Origin: Gordonia sp. SL306
Lineage (GTDB): Bacteria; Actinomycetota; Actinomycetes; Mycobacteriales; Mycobacteriaceae
Direction of reading: 5' to 3'
DNA: 64,000 nt
Assembly: GCF_026625785.1 (NCBI RefSeq)
Contig: NZ_CP113063.1
Span: 3,534,001 to 3,598,000 of the forward strand
Part shown: one piece after another, positions 36,028 to 44,316 of the stretch
How positions within the stretch are numbered: the stretch's first letter is position 1
Layout: each line of letters opens with the position of its first letter
The notes under the pieces: generated by a model
Told to the model about the DNA's origin: nothing
The model's input: the letters and a program-made list of their open reading frames with translations, nothing else
Databases searched by the model: none
Position numbers and translations under genes: made by a program

Positions 36028-36963
36028 GTGGGCATCGCGGGCAGGCGTACCCCGCAGTCGCGATCGTGGATGCGCGATCTGGCGCTACCGGGTGCGCTGC
36101 TCGCGATGTTCACCGGCCTCGGTGTCTGTTGGATCCTCGCCGCACCCGGCGGACCGGAGGCGCTTGCCGTCCCGTCCACGGCTGCGGTCGGCGCCGCCGT
36201 CCTGCTGGTCGGCCTGGGTGCGCTGCCCGGGCTCGGACTCCGTCCGTCGGTACGGGTGATCGGTGTGACCGGTGGCGTCTGGTGTGTCGCGGCGCTTGTC
36301 TCCGCCTGGATGCGCACGGCGGACCAGGCGGGCGAGTCGTCCCTGTCGGTGAGTGTCGGCCAGTTCGCCGACACTCTCGGCGAGGGGGCGCCCGAGGTGG
36401 TCGAGCTGATCGCGGCGGTGCTGGTGGTCGCGGTGGCATCCGTCCAGCTCGCCGGCCGGATGCATCCGCCGGTCGCGGCCTACGCGGTACTCGGGGCCAT
36501 CGGACTGCTGGCAGCCGCCATCACCGGACATCCGAGTCAGACCGCCGTCGGCCCTCTGCTGATCGGCGCCCACGCGCTGGCCGCGGCCTGGTGGTGCGGG
36601 TGTCTCGCGGCAATGCTCGTCACCATCCGCGGCCGGGCCGGCTGGACCACGGCCCTGCCCGTCTTCTCACGACGGGCGGTGTGGGCGGTCGCGGTCATCG
36701 CCGCGACGGGCGCGATCACCGGTCTCATGGAGGTCGGTCTCGGCGAACTCGTCGGATCGGGCTACGGGCGCATCCTGCTGGCCAAGGTGGCAGGCACGGT
36801 CGCCCTCGTGGTGCTGGGTGCGCGACATCGTCGGGCGTGGGTACCCGCGGTCATCCGACACCGGTCGTCGGAGGCCACCTCGATCAGACTCGCCGTCGGG
36901 GAGCTGATGGTGATGGCCGTGGTGCTGGGACTCGCGGTCGGGTTGTCGACCACGGCGCCCTGA
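36028..36963 (+). CDS. copD: CopD family copper import/resistance membrane protein
   Basis: 311 residues with eight or nine hydrophobic segments, for example LALPGALLAMFTGLGVCWIL and VAAYAVLGAIGLLAAAITGH. The conserved CopD domain follows, with HPSQTAVGPLLIGAHALAAAWWCGCLAAM (the His residues in GHPS and GAHAL are typical), FSRRAVWAVAVIAATGAITG and GYGRILLAKVAGTVALVVLGA. GTG start at 36028, 15 nt after copC. Works with CopC to move copper across the membrane. No CopB/CopA or CsoR is nearby. Confidence 0.9.
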   Translation: MGIAGRRTPQSRSWMRDLALPGALLAMFTGLGVCWILAAPGGPEALAVPSTAAVGAAVLLVGLGALPGLGLRPSVRVIGVTGGVWCVAALVSAWMRTADQAGESSLSVSVGQFADTLGEGAPEVVELIAAVLVVAVASVQLAGRMHPPVAAYAVLGAIGLLAAAITGHPSQTAVGPLLIGAHALAAAWWCGCLAAMLVTIRGRAGWTTALPVFSRRAVWAVAVIAATGAITGLMEVGLGELVGSGYGRILLAKVAGTVALVVLGARHRRAWVPAVIRHRSSEATSIRLAVGELMVMAVVLGLAVGLSTTAP

Positions 36964-36978
36964 CGGCCGGCGACACAG

Positions 36979-37887
36979 TCAGCCGGGTTGGTCCCAGACC
37001 GCCAGGAGTTCGGTGATGATGTCGACCGACATCCCGAGCGCCCCCAGATGACTCTCGCCGTGCATCGTGAAGAGTTTCGCGTCGGGCAGGAGCGACACCA
37101 TGTGTTCGCCGTGGCTGTACGGGATGATGTGGTCGCGGTCGCCGTGCCACCATCGCACCGGTACGGTCACGTCGGACACCTGGAAGCCCCAGTCCCGCGA
37201 GAAGACCACGATGTCGGAGAACGGTGCCTCCATTCGCTGGGATCCGCCGTGGAGCAGGTCGTCGAGGAACATCGCCCGGAATTCGGGGCGCGACAGCAAC
37301 TCCCGGTCTCCCTGCGGCGACAGGCGTCCGTAGATGGAGATCGCCGGATCGGCGATCGGGCGCGCCACACTCAGCACCGAACTCACCACTTTGCCGACCG
37401 GCGCCCCGGCCACCCGTAGGACCGGCGCGGCGGCGCGGGCGAGCCGCATCGCGCCGCCGTCGATCGCGTCGGGTCCGACGGTCGGTGCGACGCCGCCCAG
37501 GATGCCCGCCGTCACCACCCGATCGGGATACGCATAGGCCACCCCGAGGGCATACGGTCCGCCGCCGGAGAGGCCGATGACGGCGAATCGGTCGATACCC
37601 AGCAAGTCGGCGACCTCGCCGAGGTCCGTGGCGAACTCGGAGACGGATCGATACGAGTGGGGCGTCGACGAGCCGACGCCCGGCCGGTCCAGTCCGATGA
37701 TCCGAATGCCGTTCTCGGCCGCGAATGCGCGCGCCTCGGTCGGGATCTGGCGGCGTGCTCCCGGAGTCCCGTGCAACCAGAACACGGCGCGGCCGTTGGC
37801 CGATCCGAACTCGGCGAACCCGATCCGCCGTTGACCCCCGCCGACCGCGACGGAGCCCTCGATCTTGGGACGGTCGATGTCCATCAT
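36979..37887 (-). CDS. Alpha/beta hydrolase
   Basis: 302-residue alpha/beta-hydrolase fold. Oxyanion loop HGTPGARRQ, GLDRPGVGSSTPH, nucleophile elbow GLSGGGP (Ser), acid-loop region WHGDRDHIIPYSHGEHM, and catalytic His in HGESHLGAL. The layout matches the proline iminopeptidase/epoxide-hydrolase-like group without a diagnostic cap, so the reaction is not assigned. Start at 37887 or the next ATG (37884). Convergent with copD; divergent from the alcohol dehydrogenase gene, 87 nt away. Confidence 0.85.
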   Translation of the reverse strand: MMDIDRPKIEGSVAVGGGQRRIGFAEFGSANGRAVFWLHGTPGARRQIPTEARAFAAENGIRIIGLDRPGVGSSTPHSYRSVSEFATDLGEVADLLGIDRFAVIGLSGGGPYALGVAYAYPDRVVTAGILGGVAPTVGPDAIDGGAMRLARAAAPVLRVAGAPVGKVVSSVLSVARPIADPAISIYGRLSPQGDRELLSRPEFRAMFLDDLLHGGSQRMEAPFSDIVVFSRDWGFQVSDVTVPVRWWHGDRDHIIPYSHGEHMVSLLPDAKLFTMHGESHLGALGMSVDIITELLAVWDQPG

Positions 37888-37974
37888 TCATCCAGCATCC
37901 CACGTAAGTTGTGTCTTGGGTCACGTGACCCCGACAGATTTGAGGGGGACGTCTCGATCGGAAGGTGATGCGCG

Positions 37975-39003
37975 ATGACAGATCAGACTTTCACGGCCGC
38001 CGTGGTGACCGGCTTCGGAGATCCGCTGACCATCTCGGAAGTCGAGATGCCCGCGCCCGGTCACGGGCAGGCGCTCGTGAAGCTCGAGACGTCCGGCGTG
38101 TGCCACACGGACCTCCATGCGGCGCACGGGGATTGGCCGGTGAAGCCGACACCCCCGTTCGTCCCGGGCCATGAGGGCTACGGCACCGTCGTCGCGGTGG
38201 GGCCGGGCGTGACCGACATCGCAGTCGGCGACAAGGTCGGCAACGCGTGGCTCTGGTCGGCATGCGGTCAATGTGAGTACTGCCGCACTGGGTGGGAGAC
38301 GCTGTGTGAGAAACAGGAGAACGGCGGGTACTCCGTCAACGGCTCGTTCGGCACCTACATGCTCGTCGACGAGCGGTTCGCCGCCCGCATCCCCGATGGT
38401 GTGGACCCGGTCGAGGTGGCGCCGATCCTCTGCGCCGGCGTCACGGTCTACAAGGGCTTGAAGGTCTCCGAGACCAAGCCGGGTCAGTGGATGGTGATCT
38501 CCGGGATCGGCGGTCTCGGCCACGTCGCGGTCCAGTATGCGACGGCAATGGGCATGCGGGTCGCCGCCGTCGACATCGGCGACGACAAGCTCGATCTGGC
38601 CCGTGAACTGGGCGCGGAGGTCACCGTGAACGCCACCGAAGTGGATGTTGCCGAGGCGATCGTCGAACAGACCGGCGGCGCGCACGGCGTGCTCGTGACC
38701 GCCGTCCACCCGCAGGCCTTCGGACAGGCGATCGGTATGGCGCGACGCGGCGGGACCATCGTGTTCGTCGGGCTGCCACCGGGCGACTTCCCCGCTCCGA
38801 TCTTCGACGTGGTGCTGAAGGGACTCACGATCCGGGGTTCGATCGTCGGTTCCCGGCAGGACATGACCGAGGCACTCGACTTCTACGTGCGAGGGCTCGT
38901 GAAGCCGACCGTCGCGACGACCCGCCTCGAAGACATCAACGATGTGTTCCGCCGGATGGAGGAGGGCAAGATCGAAGGTCGGATCGTGATCGACTACCGC
39001 TGA
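37975..39003 (+). CDS. Zinc-dependent alcohol dehydrogenase (AdhP type)
   Basis: 342-residue NAD-dependent medium-chain dehydrogenase. Catalytic zinc ligands Cys43 (VCHTDLH), His66 (GHEGYG) and, later, Cys152 in LCAGVTVYKG; structural zinc cysteines 97, 100, 103 and 111 (CGQCEYCRTGWETLC). NAD-binding GIGGLGHVAVQYA followed by an Asp-type acceptor (AVDIGDDKLD). The ATG has AAGGTGATGCG upstream. Oxidises primary alcohols or reduces aldehydes; in this lipid-rich genome it may serve alcohol or aldehyde intermediates. It is followed 35 nt later by an alpha/beta hydrolase. Confidence 0.94.
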   Translation: MTDQTFTAAVVTGFGDPLTISEVEMPAPGHGQALVKLETSGVCHTDLHAAHGDWPVKPTPPFVPGHEGYGTVVAVGPGVTDIAVGDKVGNAWLWSACGQCEYCRTGWETLCEKQENGGYSVNGSFGTYMLVDERFAARIPDGVDPVEVAPILCAGVTVYKGLKVSETKPGQWMVISGIGGLGHVAVQYATAMGMRVAAVDIGDDKLDLARELGAEVTVNATEVDVAEAIVEQTGGAHGVLVTAVHPQAFGQAIGMARRGGTIVFVGLPPGDFPAPIFDVVLKGLTIRGSIVGSRQDMTEALDFYVRGLVKPTVATTRLEDINDVFRRMEEGKIEGRIVIDYR

Positions 39004-39038
39004 CCACAGGTATTTCTCATCGAGAACCGCGTACCGTC

Positions 39039-39926
39039 GTGAGGGTGAGTTCTGAGTTCGCCCGTGGTGTCGCCCGTGGATTCGGGCATGTCCTACGTCC
39101 GTATCCGATCCGCGACATCCCGGCCGGCGCGAGTGTCGATCTCCCCGGCCGCGGCCCGACCTACGTCACCGATTCCGGGCCGAAGGACGCACCCGCGGTG
39201 TTCCTGCTGCACTCGGTACTGACCACCGGTCTGCTCTGTTGGTATCCGGTGATCCCGGAGCTGAATCAGCGGTACCGGGTCATCACGATGGATCAGCGGT
39301 GGCACGGCCGCGGCATCCGGTCGGACGGCTTCGACCTGGTGGACTGTGCCGACGATGTGGTGGCACTGGCCGACACACTCGGCATCGACACGTTCATCGC
39401 AGCGGGCTTCTCGATGGGTGGCGGCATCGCCCAGCTCACGTGGCGGCAACACCGACAACGCGTGGCAGGGCTGGTGCTCTGCTCGACCGGGCCTTATTTC
39501 AGCACCCGCGACCCCGCGCATCGGGCCAATGCCCAACGGACCGGACGACTGCTGACCGCGATGAGCCGGATCATGCCGAAACCGTCGCGACGCCTCGACG
39601 ACACCTCCGCGCACACCACGGTGTGGGCGATGCGCCAGTTCTTCTCCACCCCGCTGGCGCAGATGGGGCAATTCGGCGACGGGCTCGGTGAATTCGACTC
39701 GCGCCCATGGCTCGGCGAAATCGATGTGCCCACCTCGGTGGTGGTATCCGTCCGGGACCGGGTGGTGGAGCCGGAACGTCAGCAACTGCTCATCGACGGC
39801 ATCCCCGGCGCGCGCCGATTCGAGGTCGACGGCGGACATGCGTGTTGCGTCCTCGGTGCGCCGTTCTTCATCCCGCCGTTCACCGAGGCCGTCGACGCCG
39901 TCAGCGAGGTCTCGATCGGGGCGTGA
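39039..39926 (+). CDS. Alpha/beta hydrolase
   Basis: 295 residues with the classical hydrolase pattern: FLLHSVLTTGLLCWYPVIPEL, MDQRWHGRGIRSD, nucleophile elbow GFSMGGGIAQ, acid region VSVRDRVVEPERQ and catalytic His in DGGHACCVL. GTG start. It is close to 3-oxoadipate enol-lactonase and esterase branches, but no motif is decisive. It runs in the same direction as the alcohol dehydrogenase and may be cotranscribed. The next 357 nt (39927-40283) hold no gene I can support, only the 25-nt motif at 40033 and a short triple 9-mer at 40072-40098. Confidence 0.83.
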   Translation: MRVSSEFARGVARGFGHVLRPYPIRDIPAGASVDLPGRGPTYVTDSGPKDAPAVFLLHSVLTTGLLCWYPVIPELNQRYRVITMDQRWHGRGIRSDGFDLVDCADDVVALADTLGIDTFIAAGFSMGGGIAQLTWRQHRQRVAGLVLCSTGPYFSTRDPAHRANAQRTGRLLTAMSRIMPKPSRRLDDTSAHTTVWAMRQFFSTPLAQMGQFGDGLGEFDSRPWLGEIDVPTSVVVSVRDRVVEPERQQLLIDGIPGARRFEVDGGHACCVLGAPFFIPPFTEAVDAVSEVSIGA

Positions 39927-40032
39927 AGGTCTCGCCTGCCGCGTCAGAGCTCGCCCGCTGGTGCCGCATACCGCGCACCTTTGCCGTGTCGGGCAGGCCG
40001 TCGGGTATGCGACACCAATTGGTGCCGTTAGG

Positions 40033-40057
40033 GTTTCACGCTGTTGACTTGTCAAGG
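40033..40057. repeat. 25-nt motif shared with 17315-17339
   Basis: Matches 22 of 25 positions with the sequence 3' of the DUF222/HNH gene. Here it borders the region of decayed mobile elements and comes just before a triple 9-mer (CGGCGCTCC type, 40072-40098). Confidence 0.45.
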
Positions 40058-40283
40058 TTCGACTGCGCTCTCGGCGCTCCCGGCGCTCCCGGCGCTGCCG
40101 GGTGCATGGGTGAATGGTCGGCTGGAGTCAGGTGGCGAGTGGAAGGTCGTCGACGTGACATTTCCTGGGCGAATCGGCGATACCGATGAGATGCGCCGCT
40201 GCTCTCATGCCATCCAATCCACTCGAACGGCCTAAAGACCTCGGTAACGGCGGGAACGATCTTTTCATCGCACCCGTACGCCG

Positions 40284-40857
40284 TTGACCACGTGGTTTCG
40301 GGATCTTCTCGCCGGTGTCGTCGAGCTCGACGAGTCGTTCATCGGTGGCCGCAGCCGCGGTCGGGTCGGTGTGTCATCGACGAACGTGCCGGTGATGTTT
40401 GCAGTGGAACGACTTGGGGCACAACATGGTAGAGAGCTACCCCTTGGCCGAGTGCGACTCCGTGTGGGTTCAGCACCCGGCTCACACGAGATGCTGGACT
40501 TCGCCCACGAAGTGATTGAACCAGGATCGTTGATCCGGACCGATGGGACTCGATTCTTGCGGCGTCTAGCCGATGAGGGATTCCGGCATGAGTTCATCTC
40601 GGGCTACAGCTCGCCTGAGCCTGGCCACGTCACGTTCCCAGGCCCTCATCGCGTCGCTGCTCAAACGATGGAATGCAGGTACGCACCACTACGTCGAGCC
40701 CGAGCACTTGCCCTACTATCTCGACGAGTTCGCCTTTCGCTTCAATAGACGCATGTCGGGCGCTCGTGGCATGGTGTTCTTCCGTCTTCTGCAGCAAGCG
40801 GTCAAGATTGTTGGCAGGGTCTACTCGATCTTTACCGTGACCCGTTATGACCTGGGT
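40284..40857 (+). pseudogene. Decayed IS1595-family (ISXO2-like) transposase
   Basis: The N-terminal zinc-ribbon part is missing. The first frame gives VVELDESFIGGRSRG (first catalytic Asp), NVPVMFAVER, and IRTDGTRFL (second Asp). A frameshift near 40650 then moves the reading to the frame with SLLKRWNAGTHHYVEPEHL, PYYLDEFAFRFNRRMSGARG and FFRLLQQAV, which carries the family's terminal Asn/Glu region and the conserved FRFNRR. So it is truncated and frameshifted, with no activity expected. Terminal inverted repeats are not evident. A 29-nt piece of it recurs at 43066-43094. Confidence 0.8.
40697..40725. repeat. 29-nt segment identical to 43066-43094
   Basis: Part of the transposase sequence coding PEHLPYYLD. 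The two copies flank the TetR/DUF1992/lipoprotein block in direct orientation, 2.37 kb apart, so they could recombine or record an old duplication. Confidence 0.8.
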
Positions 40858-41447
40858 TCGAAGAGTCGGTCGAGATGCTGGTCAATGGCTGCGAGCGCCG
40901 CTTGTGGTTTGATGACGTCAAGGTCGAGAAGGGGACCGAGGCCGGTCAACGCAAGGACGAGGTCCGTTTCGATGATCGGATCGCAATCGCGACGGATCTG
41001 CCCCTGTCTGATCGCCTCCCGGATGAGGCTTTCGACCATTGCGCGTCCATCCCGCAGTCCGAGGCCAACCTGTTGACGCAGTGATGGGTCGTGCATCGCT
41101 TCGAGCACGTAAGCCGCGTTCATACGGCTGGTGGCACGGGAGTCGGGTCGCAGAGGCAGCATCTCCGTGAGGACTACTCGCAGCACGTCGCGAGGATGCG
41201 GAGGTTGGCCGAGTGAGCTCAGGCTTCGTGCGACTCGGCGAGATGTCTGTTCTGAAGCAAACTCCATCGCGAAGGCCAGCATCTCGGCGCGGGAGGAGAA
41301 GTAGTGCTGCAACTGCCCCAGTGAGACTCCGGCCTCGCGGGCGACTTCGCGCATGGTCGCTCGTGCCCAGCCGTGCTGATCAACGACGCGCCAGAGTGCA
41401 TGAGCGATCGACTCACGTCGCTGGTGGTGATCAACCTGCTTCGGCAC
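40845..41447 (-). CDS. TetR/AcrR family transcriptional regulator
   Basis: 200 residues. HTH at about 10-55 (RRESIAHALWRVVDQHGWARATMREVAREAGVSLGQLQHYFSSRAEML region, with the TetR signature GVSLGQLQHYF). The C-terminal ligand domain has the TetR_C-like LGLRDGRAMVESLIREAIRQGQI. GTG 41447 has a clear GAGGGG 5 nt upstream and starts the HTH at the right distance; a longer frame to 41798 covers the divergent gene and is not credible. It likely represses the divergent DUF1992 gene and itself through the repeats at 41470-41493. Confidence 0.9.
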   Translation of the reverse strand: MPKQVDHHQRRESIAHALWRVVDQHGWARATMREVAREAGVSLGQLQHYFSSRAEMLAFAMEFASEQTSRRVARSLSSLGQPPHPRDVLRVVLTEMLPLRPDSRATSRMNAAYVLEAMHDPSLRQQVGLGLRDGRAMVESLIREAIRQGQIRRDCDPIIETDLVLALTGLGPLLDLDVIKPQAALAAIDQHLDRLFEPRS

Positions 41448-41469
41448 TCGGACCCCTCGCTTTTGGCAA

Positions 41470-41493
41470 TACACGTGACATAATACATGTGAC
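41470..41493. promoter_or_regulatory. Direct repeat TACACGTGAC / TACATGTGAC between divergent genes
   Basis: Two 10-nt units, 9 of 10 identical, 14 nt apart, each containing a palindromic hexamer (CACGTG, ACATGT). They lie 23 nt from the TetR start and 18 nt from the DUF1992 start, the usual place for an autoregulatory TetR operator. On the minus strand TATTAT within the repeat could serve as a -10. Confidence 0.55.
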
Positions 41494-41510
41494 CCAAATA
41501 GTTCCACGAC

Positions 41511-42077
41511 ATGGAGTGCCGATGGATGCATGAGCACGCGATGCCCCTCACGTTCTGTAACCCCTCCGCTTTCGTGTTTGACTCCGAGACGGCGATTGCA
41601 CTGCTCGCCGACGTGCATATTCGGAAGGCGATCGAACGCGGCGATTTCGACGACCTTCCCGGCACCGGTAAGCCACTCGATCTGTCCGATGCCGATGACC
41701 CAGATTGGTGGCTCAAGAGGTTCATGAAACGTGAGGGTCTCGCCTTCCTGCCACCCTCCATTCAGTTGCGCAAGGATGACGCCGCCCTGGACGAGCAACT
41801 CGATCAGCTATCGAACGAGAAGTCGGTTCGGCACGAGATTGCCCAGTTCAACGAACGGGTTGTGCACGCTCGCTTACAACTGCCATCAGGGCCGCCGCTC
41901 ATCACCATGCCACGTGACATTGAAGCCACCGTGGCAGCGTGGGCGGATCGCAAAGGGGTGCGATCTGAGGAAGCACGCGCTACTGCGCGTGAAGAAGCTA
42001 AGGCTAAGAAGCGTTCTCGCCGAAGTGTCTTCGGTAAACTAGGTCGTCGACGACCGCGTCACCGCACCGAAATGTGA
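41511..42077 (+). CDS. DUF1992 (DnaJ subfamily C member 28-like) protein
   Basis: 188 residues. The diagnostic block HIRKAIERGDFDDLPGTGKPLDL (about 37-59), then DPDWWLKRFMKREGLAFLP and RHEIAQFNERVVHARLQLPSGPP, defines DUF1992, also found at the end of DnaJ-homolog C28; there is no J domain here. The C-terminus is very basic (KAKKRSRRSVFGKLGRRRPRHR). Function is not established. Starts at 41511, 41526 or 41541 are all possible. Divergent from a TetR gene, which suggests local control. Confidence 0.82.
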   Translation: MECRWMHEHAMPLTFCNPSAFVFDSETAIALLADVHIRKAIERGDFDDLPGTGKPLDLSDADDPDWWLKRFMKREGLAFLPPSIQLRKDDAALDEQLDQLSNEKSVRHEIAQFNERVVHARLQLPSGPPLITMPRDIEATVAAWADRKGVRSEEARATAREEAKAKKRSRRSVFGKLGRRRPRHRTEM

Positions 42078-42121
42078 CTCGCAAAATAGCCCAGTATCCA
42101 GCCGAGAACCCGCACCACTGA

Positions 42122-42345
42122 ACGGCCGGCCCTCACCCGGCGGAGATCAACCATTCTGGGCCCGCCGACTCGCCGACCTGGGCGCGAGAGCCGCGACCAT
42201 CCCACAACCGAAACTGACCGCTCCACGCTTGGCCGAGGTGATCACCACGCCGTCACCGACCCCGCCTACCGAGCCCAGGCAACCGAACTCGCCGCCATCG
42301 CGGCCGAAGCCGGCGCCGCCCGCGTCATCACCACCAACCAAACCC
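42122..42345 (+). pseudogene. C-terminal remnant of a UGT-type glycosyltransferase
   Basis: One frame gives GGDQPFWARRLADLGARAATIPQPKLTAPRLAEVITT, the nucleotide-sugar-binding C-terminus of macrolide/sterol-type glycosyltransferases (DQPFWA...LGAG...P). The reading then slips by one base near 42248 and continues as AVTDPAYRAQATELAA, IAAEAGAARVITT. The whole N-terminal domain and the acceptor region are absent, so it is a fragment. No intact copy is in the window. Confidence 0.7.
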
Positions 42346-42441
42346 GAACACCTACCCAGCTGCCACCTCATCGGGGCATACAGTCGGGTGGATGGCTCGT
42401 GCCAGCCGGCGCCGTCGGTGCTGCTTCTATCAAGGAGAGAG

Positions 42442-42960
42442 ATGAAACGCTACCGTCGAGCTCGTTCGGGCATGGTGTCCCTAGCTGTTGCATTGTGTGT
42501 CGGAACTCTTGTCGCAGCATGTAGTTCCGGGGCTCCGCCTGAACGCAAGAGCATTGATGAAGGCGATGCTGCTCATCGCGTTGACGGGCAAGGTGTGCAC
42601 GTTCCGGAGGGCTTCGCGTTCTCACAAGGCTATGTGTGGCCGATGGATTCGGTCGGCGCCTCCGCTTTTGCTGTCCGGTTCGATGGGCCTGTCGGCGGAT
42701 TCAGGAAACTCCGTGCAGCCGACTTCGGTCGTGCCTTGTCCGAGTTCGGGGACCTGCCGTGCACGTCTGTCCCCACACCGCGAGGCAGCGGAGATCTCGA
42801 CGAACTGGGCTTGGTCTGTCCTGCCGATGGTGTGTCGCGGATCAGTCGGACCCAGAAGGAGCGCGATCCTCACCAACCCCTGGCGGAGGGTGAACGGGCA
42901 GTCGTTCTGAACCAGACCCCTTCGCACACACAGCTGTTCGTTGTCTACAGGGGGACGTAG
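42442..42960 (+). CDS. Putative lipoprotein
   Basis: 172 residues. Signal peptide with a lipobox (SLAVALCVGTLVAAC, then SSGAPP), so Cys27 would be lipidated and the protein anchored outside. The mature part (HVPEGFAFSQGYVWPMDSVGA, VSRISRTQKERDP) belongs to no family I recognise; two further cysteines (CTSV and VCPADG) could form a disulfide. AAGGAGAGAG 2-9 nt before the ATG is a strong ribosome site. It sits among mobile-element scraps and may be a recent arrival. Confidence 0.75.
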   Translation: MKRYRRARSGMVSLAVALCVGTLVAACSSGAPPERKSIDEGDAAHRVDGQGVHVPEGFAFSQGYVWPMDSVGASAFAVRFDGPVGGFRKLRAADFGRALSEFGDLPCTSVPTPRGSGDLDELGLVCPADGVSRISRTQKERDPHQPLAEGERAVVLNQTPSHTQLFVVYRGT

Positions 42961-43065
42961 CCGAGTCGCCGATTCCCACTCGACGACTCGGCTACAGACT
43001 GTCTAGCGCAGGCCTTTGGGGTCATCGACGGCCTTCCAGTCGGCGAAGGTGTCTGCTTCGTGTCC

Positions 43066-43094
43066 AGCCCGAGCACTTGCCCTACTATCTCGAC
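43066..43094. repeat. IS1595 transposase fragment
   Basis: 29 nt identical to 40697-40725 in the decayed transposase, with unrelated flanks after it. The 383-nt stretch 42961-43343 has no gene I can support. A short plus frame after this fragment (HPLDELIAGGIGIDDW... to a stop near 43195) may be another gene tail. Confidence 0.75.
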
Positions 43095-43343
43095 CCACAC
43101 CCGCTGGACGAACTGATCGCCGGCGGTATTGGCATCGACGACTGGGTCACCGCAGAAACACTTAAACTACTGTATGGCAACCAATCTGATGGCTGAGTCC
43201 ATTTGAGCAGATGAGCACTACACAGGTTCGAGAACAACACCAATCCGCAAGCGGTGCAGGAAAATTCAGTCACTTCAGTGAACGTCAGTGAACAGGAGTC
43301 GCACCGGAACGGCGCCACGCAAGGGCGGCATGGTCGATCATCG

Positions 43344-44268
43344 TCACGAATTCCACACGTCGGGTGTGCGCCCGTCGACGTCAGTGAACCCATACTCTCG
43401 TGCTAGGTCGGCAGAGGTCACCGAATGTTGATTCCACCGGTCTCGATCGGGATCGGCGGCCAGCGCGGCCACGCCGCGGCCGACAAAGCGGGGCGACTCC
43501 GACGACCCGAATGAGCCGGGAGCGACCGGTAGGTCGGCGGCTCTCTCGTGCAGTGCGTCCTGCCAGTCGGTCTCATCCACCTGGTAGTTGTCGAGCATCA
43601 TCTCGGAGCGCAACCACCCGGGTGTGACGGCGACGGCCGTCGCGCCGTGATCGGTCAGCTCGTGGCCCTGGGAGAAAGCCAGACGTCCCACCGCGACCTT
43701 GACCAGGTCGTAGTAGACCGAGATCCGGTAGCGCGAGGAATTGTAATCGGTTGTCCCGTCGGTCATCTCGATCAGCAGGCCGCCGGGGCGCCGGATGAGC
43801 AGCGGGAGGAGAAAAGTGCGATGTGATCAGATGGGTGTCGAGACCGAGGCGGAGAATTCTCAGCCCTCGTTCGAGATCATGGTCCCAGATGGGCGTGTTC
43901 CACTCTGCGGGAGTTCCTTTCAGGATCTCGGCGCCCCAGATGTCGTTGACGAGAACGTCGATCTGTCCGTAGTCGGCGCGTAATCGCTCGGCGAGCCGGC
44001 CGACCTGTTCGGGAATGAGATGGTCCACCTGCGCGGCCACCCCCTGACCGCCCAGTTCGTTGACGAGTTCGGCGGTCTCCTCGATCGTCTCGGGTCGGTC
44101 GTCGTAGTCGGACGTCATGCCGCCGAACCGGCTGCTCCGTCCTGTGCAGACGACGGTGGCGCCCGCTTCGCCGAGTGCGAGGGCGATACCTCGTCCCGCG
44201 CCGCGTGTCGCCCCGGCGACAACGGCCACCCGACCATGCAACGCATGCGGATCCGGTGACCAGTCCAT
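43344..44268 (-). pseudogene. SDR oxidoreductase with a single-base frameshift
   Basis: The first part, from ATG 44268, reads GRVAVVAGATRGAGRGIALALG (the Rossmann loop), VLVNDIWGAEILKG and HLITSHF. The frame then breaks at a run of four A on the plus strand (43812-43815). Removing one gives LITSHFLLPLLIRRPGGLLIEMTDGT, continuing into the second open frame with SVYYDLVKVAVGRLAFSQGHEL (YxxxK-like), VTPGWLRSEMML and FTDVDGRTPDVW. The corrected gene would code exactly 307 residues, normal for this SDR branch. Real mutation or a sequencing error; the latter is quite possible. It follows lutC by 48 nt. Confidence 0.8.
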
Positions 44269-44316
44269 GCTTCGATGCTCCCAGCGTCGTGGTCGGAGGG
44301 GCAACCCTGTCGCGGG

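Noticed and set aside
40072..40098. Triple 9-mer CGGCGCTCC
   Set aside because: Too short and too GC-simple to interpret alone; mentioned only as context for the 25-nt motif.
43093..43195. Short plus-strand frame (HPLDELIAGGIGIDDW...)
   Set aside because: Looks like a real protein tail, but has no start, no family I recognise and lies directly behind an IS fragment.
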